Source of the DNA: an uncultured Marinicella sp.
Lineage (GTDB): Bacteria; Pseudomonadota; Gammaproteobacteria; Xanthomonadales; Marinicellaceae
DNA length: 64,000 nt
Assembly (NCBI GenBank): GCA_947502925.1
Contig: CANNBS010000002.1
Location: 89,079-153,078, forward strand
Direction of reading: 5' to 3'
The position numbers were made by a program, and so were the translations under genes. The notes under the pieces were generated by a model that made no database searches, was not told the DNA's origin, and saw nothing but the letters and a program-made list of their open reading frames with translations. Numbering within the stretch: the stretch's first letter is position 1; each line of letters starts with the position of its first letter. Positions 61,113 to 64,000 of this stretch are shown here, in pieces.

Positions 61113-61445
61113 ATGCGATTTAAATTCCTCATAATTTTACTCTTAATGGCTGTTTCATTTCAGTCCATTGCATCTGTGTCTGATGTTCACCAATCACATC
61201 AATCTGGTGTCGAGCATTTAGAGTTCGAACATGAGCACGAAGAATTGGCCGATATAGGAGTGCAGGATGATTTGAAATCATTTGATTGCCATCATTGTTG
61301 CCATTGCCATGGTGGCCATGTCACTTCATTATTACCGGCATTGATGAACTTGTCATATATTCAATTAAAACAGGTCATGAATATCTTAGAACTATCCTTC
61401 AAAAGTAACCTCATTTCCAGGCTTTTAAGGCCACCTCAATCTTAA
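61113..61445 (+). CDS. Small exported His/Cys-rich protein at the head of the czc operon
   Basis: 110 residues from ATG 61113 (a TTG one codon earlier is less likely). A signal segment ends near FQSIAS (about residue 21). The mature part has many metal ligands: DVHQSHQSGVEHLEFEHEHEE and SFDCHHCCHCHGGHV, followed by a hydrophobic stretch (LLPALMNLSYIQL) and the end LLRPPQS. His and Cys clusters suit zinc, cobalt or cadmium. Its layout resembles the protein at 47923, including an RPP near the C-terminus. It precedes the outer-membrane channel gene by 89 bases. Confidence 0.7.
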   Translation: MRFKFLIILLLMAVSFQSIASVSDVHQSHQSGVEHLEFEHEHEELADIGVQDDLKSFDCHHCCHCHGGHVTSLLPALMNLSYIQLKQVMNILELSFKSNLISRLLRPPQS

Positions 61446-61534
61446 ATCTATAAAAAACAATTCTTGAAATACCGCTGCATTTTAATGTGGTGATATTCAA
61501 CTATTTTTAACATATTAGATTTAGGAAAATTATC

Positions 61535-62842
61535 ATGACTACTTTAACTAAGAGCATGCTACGAGGCATGTTCAACGGGTGCCCTGTGTGCCCAAGGCTG
61601 TTACTTGTTTTACTCTTATTTTCACCACAGCTTTGTGCGTCAGAAATGAACCTGGCCACTGCCATCACTTTGATGTCTGAGCAAAATCCATCCCTTAAAA
61701 TATTTGAGGTCAACAAAAGGGCACTCGGAGGAAAAAAATACACAGCAGGATTGAACCCTGAAACGGAATTAGGTATAGCGGCTGAAAATTTTACTGGCAG
61801 CAAACCATTTACGTCATTTGCACAAAGTGAGTTATTTATATCACTTTCTTCCGTGATTGAATTAGGTGACAAAAAAAAGGCCAGAAAACAATTTGCACTC
61901 AGTCAATATGAATTACTCAACGCACAAAGAAAACGAAAATCATTAGAATTGATTGCTGAACTGACCAGTTTATATATAGATATTTTGGCGACACAAGAGA
62001 GAATTAAACTTGCTGAAGAATCTTGCAACTTAAGCAGGGATATTTATCAATCTGTCAAACGAAAAGCTAAAGCCGGCGCCATCAGTGAAGTTGAAGTTAA
62101 ACGTTCATTTGCCGCACTTGAGCAGGCCAAAATGATCTATGAAACTGAGCAAAACAAGCTTGATAGACAAATCGTTAGTCTAGGTTTGCATTGGTCGGAA
62201 AAAGAACCAAAATTCAACCGCTTGGCAGGCAATTTGTTTGATTTTGGGATGATTAAAAACTTTAATCTGTTGGTTGATAATCTGGAGCAGTCCTATTTAG
62301 TTCAGGTTCTTGTTATGAGTCAAACAATGGCGGAATCCAGACTTAACGTTGTCAATGCTGAATCGAAACCAGATATTAGTTGGTCCTTGGGTATTCGTAG
62401 ATTTCAGGAAAACAACGACGCAGCCTTAACGGCTGGGATCAGTATTCCACTTTTTAAGAGAAAAAGAAATAAAGGTGCTTTGATTGAAGCAGAGGCTGAA
62501 ATAGATTCACTTCAATCAGAACGACAAGTCACCTTACTTGAGCTTTATGGTCAGGTTCATGAACTCTACTCACTAAGACAAACGGCTATTCAGCGTTACA
62601 CTATACTTGAGAAACAAGTCATTCCAGCATTAACAGATGCGCTTGAACTAACCGGTGATGCTTATTTAGAGGGTCGTTACGGTTATCTTGAGTATTCAGC
62701 GGCAAGAGCTGACTTAATTCAATCAAAGAAATCATTGATTGATACGGCTCAGAATATACTGAAATACAACTTAAAGCTGGAGACTATCTCAGCTGAATCC
62801 ATCTTCATTGAAACCAGTCACACCCAAGGAGCTGACTCATGA
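61535..62842 (+). CDS. czcC: Outer-membrane efflux channel, CzcC-like
   Basis: 435 residues. AGGAAAATTATC stands before the ATG. The signal peptide is long (LLLVLLLFSPQLCAS, ending about residue 36) and preceded by GCPVCPR. TolC-family repeats: LATAITLMSEQNPSLKIFEVN near 41-61, then LGIAAENFTGSKPF and a helical region rich in Lys and Glu (AKAGAISEVEVKRSFAALEQAKM), and a second repeat ending near 420. The outer-membrane component of the second metal pump. Four-base overlap with the adaptor gene. By eye this operon is more AT-rich than the cus locus, which may reflect transfer. Confidence 0.85.
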   Translation: MTTLTKSMLRGMFNGCPVCPRLLLVLLLFSPQLCASEMNLATAITLMSEQNPSLKIFEVNKRALGGKKYTAGLNPETELGIAAENFTGSKPFTSFAQSELFISLSSVIELGDKKKARKQFALSQYELLNAQRKRKSLELIAELTSLYIDILATQERIKLAEESCNLSRDIYQSVKRKAKAGAISEVEVKRSFAALEQAKMIYETEQNKLDRQIVSLGLHWSEKEPKFNRLAGNLFDFGMIKNFNLLVDNLEQSYLVQVLVMSQTMAESRLNVVNAESKPDISWSLGIRRFQENNDAALTAGISIPLFKRKRNKGALIEAEAEIDSLQSERQVTLLELYGQVHELYSLRQTAIQRYTILEKQVIPALTDALELTGDAYLEGRYGYLEYSAARADLIQSKKSLIDTAQNILKYNLKLETISAESIFIETSHTQGADS

Positions 62843-63738
62843 ATTCATTACGCATAAAAGTACTTATACTCTTAACTATTTTATCCTTTTCTTTTTACGC
62901 TTCAGGCCAGCATGATGCACATGATGACCAAGATCAATTGGTTAATATCGATCGTCATATCGCAGAGAAATCAATGATTAAGACAGCGATTGCTTCATCT
63001 GGGGTCATTCGTGAGCAGCTCAAAATTTATGGAAAAACAGTCAATGACCCGAGCCAGGTAAGTCACATCAGAGCACGGTTTCCAGGAGCCGTCACCAATG
63101 TCAGTGTTGACATTGGTGATGCGGTTGAAGTGGGCGATACACTGGCTTACGTGGAATCAAATGAAAGTCTTAAAAAATATCCAATCAAAGCACTGATGTC
63201 AGGTGTGATAGTAGCAAGACATGCCAATCCAGGTGAAATAGCATTAGATCAAGTCCTTTTTACCGTGGCAAACTTTGAAAAAATCTGGGCAGAGCTACAC
63301 GTATTTCCCGGACAGTTAAATCAGATTAAAAGCGGCCAACAGGTTGTGATATCCGGATCAGAAATGACAGTCAATTCTAAGATAGAGCACATCATTCCTT
63401 CACAAGATGAAAAACCATACTCAATTGCCAGGGTGATGATTAATAACCAATCATATGACTGGACAACAGGTTTATTGGTTTCAGCTCAAGTAAATATCAA
63501 TACAACAGAATCTCATTTAGTTGTGGCGACGGAGGCAATACAAATGATTGAAAATAACACGGTTGTGTTCGTCAAAAGAGAAGATTCCTATGTCACTCAT
63601 GAGGTTAAAACCGGACGCTCTGATGGACAGTTTACAGAAATATTATCCGGACTCAGTTTGGGGGATGAATATGTTTCTGAAAATAGTTATCTGATTAAGG
63701 CTGATATTGAAAAATCTGGCGCATCGCACAATCACTGA
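62839..63738 (+). CDS. czcB: RND periplasmic adaptor, CzcB-like
   Basis: 299 residues, short for the family. A signal peptide ends at FYASG (about residue 23), followed by a His/Asp-rich stretch QHDAHDDQDQ. The adaptor core shows HIRARFPGAVTNVSVDIGDAVEVGDTLAYVESNESLKKYPIKALMSGVI (two lipoyl halves, with almost no coiled-coil hairpin between them) near 75-125, GQQVVISG, and the membrane-proximal domain VVATEAIQMIENNTVVFVKRED. The missing hairpin explains the short length. Links channel and permease of the czc-type pump. 11 bases separate it from the permease gene. Confidence 0.87.
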   Translation: MNSLRIKVLILLTILSFSFYASGQHDAHDDQDQLVNIDRHIAEKSMIKTAIASSGVIREQLKIYGKTVNDPSQVSHIRARFPGAVTNVSVDIGDAVEVGDTLAYVESNESLKKYPIKALMSGVIVARHANPGEIALDQVLFTVANFEKIWAELHVFPGQLNQIKSGQQVVISGSEMTVNSKIEHIIPSQDEKPYSIARVMINNQSYDWTTGLLVSAQVNINTTESHLVVATEAIQMIENNTVVFVKREDSYVTHEVKTGRSDGQFTEILSGLSLGDEYVSENSYLIKADIEKSGASHNH

Positions 63739-63749
63739 AGGAGACAATC

Positions 63750-64000
63750 ATGATTGAATTTATTATAAAAACCTCTATCGAGAGGCGCTGGTTGGTTATG
63801 GCTGGTGTTATATTGCTGATGGGAGCAGGTCTGTGGAATTATCAAAAGTTGCCGATTGATGCTGTACCAGATATCACCAATGTCCAGGTACAAATCAATA
63901 CCGAAGCCCCGGGATATTCACCATTAGAGTCTGAACAAAGAATCACTTATCCAATAGAAACAGCACTGGCAGGACTTCCCAGACTATCTTTCACACGGTC
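63750..64000 (+). CDS. czcA: Heavy-metal RND permease, CzcA-like, cut by the window end
   Basis: Only the first 83 codons are present, read directly from sequence. GAAGGAGACAATC precedes the ATG. MIEFIIKTSIERRWLVMAGVILLMGAG is the first membrane helix, followed by PIDAVPDITNVQVQINTEAPGYSP and LESEQRITYPIETALAGLPRLSFTR. The DITNVQVQINTEAPGYSP form is that of CzcA/CnrA (Co/Zn/Cd) pumps, unlike DLSDVQVIVKTSYPGQAP of the CusA-like protein at 52176. Metal selectivity motifs further on lie outside the window. Confidence 0.9.
   Translation, partial: MIEFIIKTSIERRWLVMAGVILLMGAGLWNYQKLPIDAVPDITNVQVQINTEAPGYSPLESEQRITYPIETALAGLPRLSFTR

Noticed and set aside
1-64000. tRNA, rRNA, integrase, transposase or phage genes
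   Set aside because: Read through for typical tRNA arms, rRNA cores and recombinase motifs; none found.

Overview
The window looks like a chromosomal segment of a Gram-negative gammaproteobacterium: outer-membrane genes (tamA/tamB, phospholipase A, three RND/TolC-type efflux components), class 2 pyrD, and the rpsF-rpsR-rplI-dnaB-alr order. Two secreted beta-helix proteins end in an F-x-x-G-F-[ED] tail, which I associate with Marinicella-like and Xanthomonadales-like bacteria; this genus-level guess is an inference, not a search result. No phage, plasmid, CRISPR, tRNA or rRNA is visible.

Layout. 0-4.7 kb (minus strand): murB (cut by the window edge), pyrD, and an etfB-etfA-aldehyde dehydrogenase operon that fits amino acid (probably lysine) catabolism. 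4.7-12.2 kb: a surface-polysaccharide block with a GT2 glycosyltransferase facing a tightly overlapping rfbB-rfbA-rfbC-rfbD (dTDP-L-rhamnose) operon, then manC (GDP-mannose) and two IMPase/CysQ-family phosphatases. 12.2-21.7 kb: tamA-tamB, an unknown two-TM protein and a large tricorn-type protease. 21.9-30.7 kb: an accessory region of small membrane proteins, a DMT permease, secreted CSLREA/beta-helix proteins, lipoproteins, an LRR lipoprotein gene that appears to continue in the -1 frame, and palindromic intergenic repeats. 30.7-33.7 kb: an ECF sigma factor coupled to a membrane Ser/Thr kinase with a TPR-like C-terminal half. 33.8-39.4 kb (minus): mfd-csiV-yceI-fabI. 39.5-44.9 kb: rpsF-rpsR-rplI with a long structured leader, then dnaB-alr and a transporter. 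44.9-47.8 kb: penicillin-acylase family enzyme.

47.9-57.1 kb is a copper/silver resistance locus: a small Met/His/Cys-rich exported protein, a DUF411 protein, CusC-, CusB- and CusA-like pump parts, then DUF305, a small GNAT and a glutaredoxin-MauE fusion. The CusB-like adaptor carries a CusF domain and a long His/Met/Asp repeat tail. After pldA, pyrC and an esterase, a second metal-efflux operon (CzcCBA-like, cut by the window end) starts at 61.1 kb, again led by a small metal-ligand-rich exported protein, here rich in His and Cys.

Most promising for a second look: the LRR gene with an A-AAA-AAC heptamer exactly at the frame switch; the paired metal-ligand-rich leader proteins of the two RND operons; two 82-bp palindromic elements with the same termini; the palindromic half-sites in front of the czc operon; the terminator hairpin abutting the pyrD start codon; and the S6:S18-like leader hairpin before rpsF.
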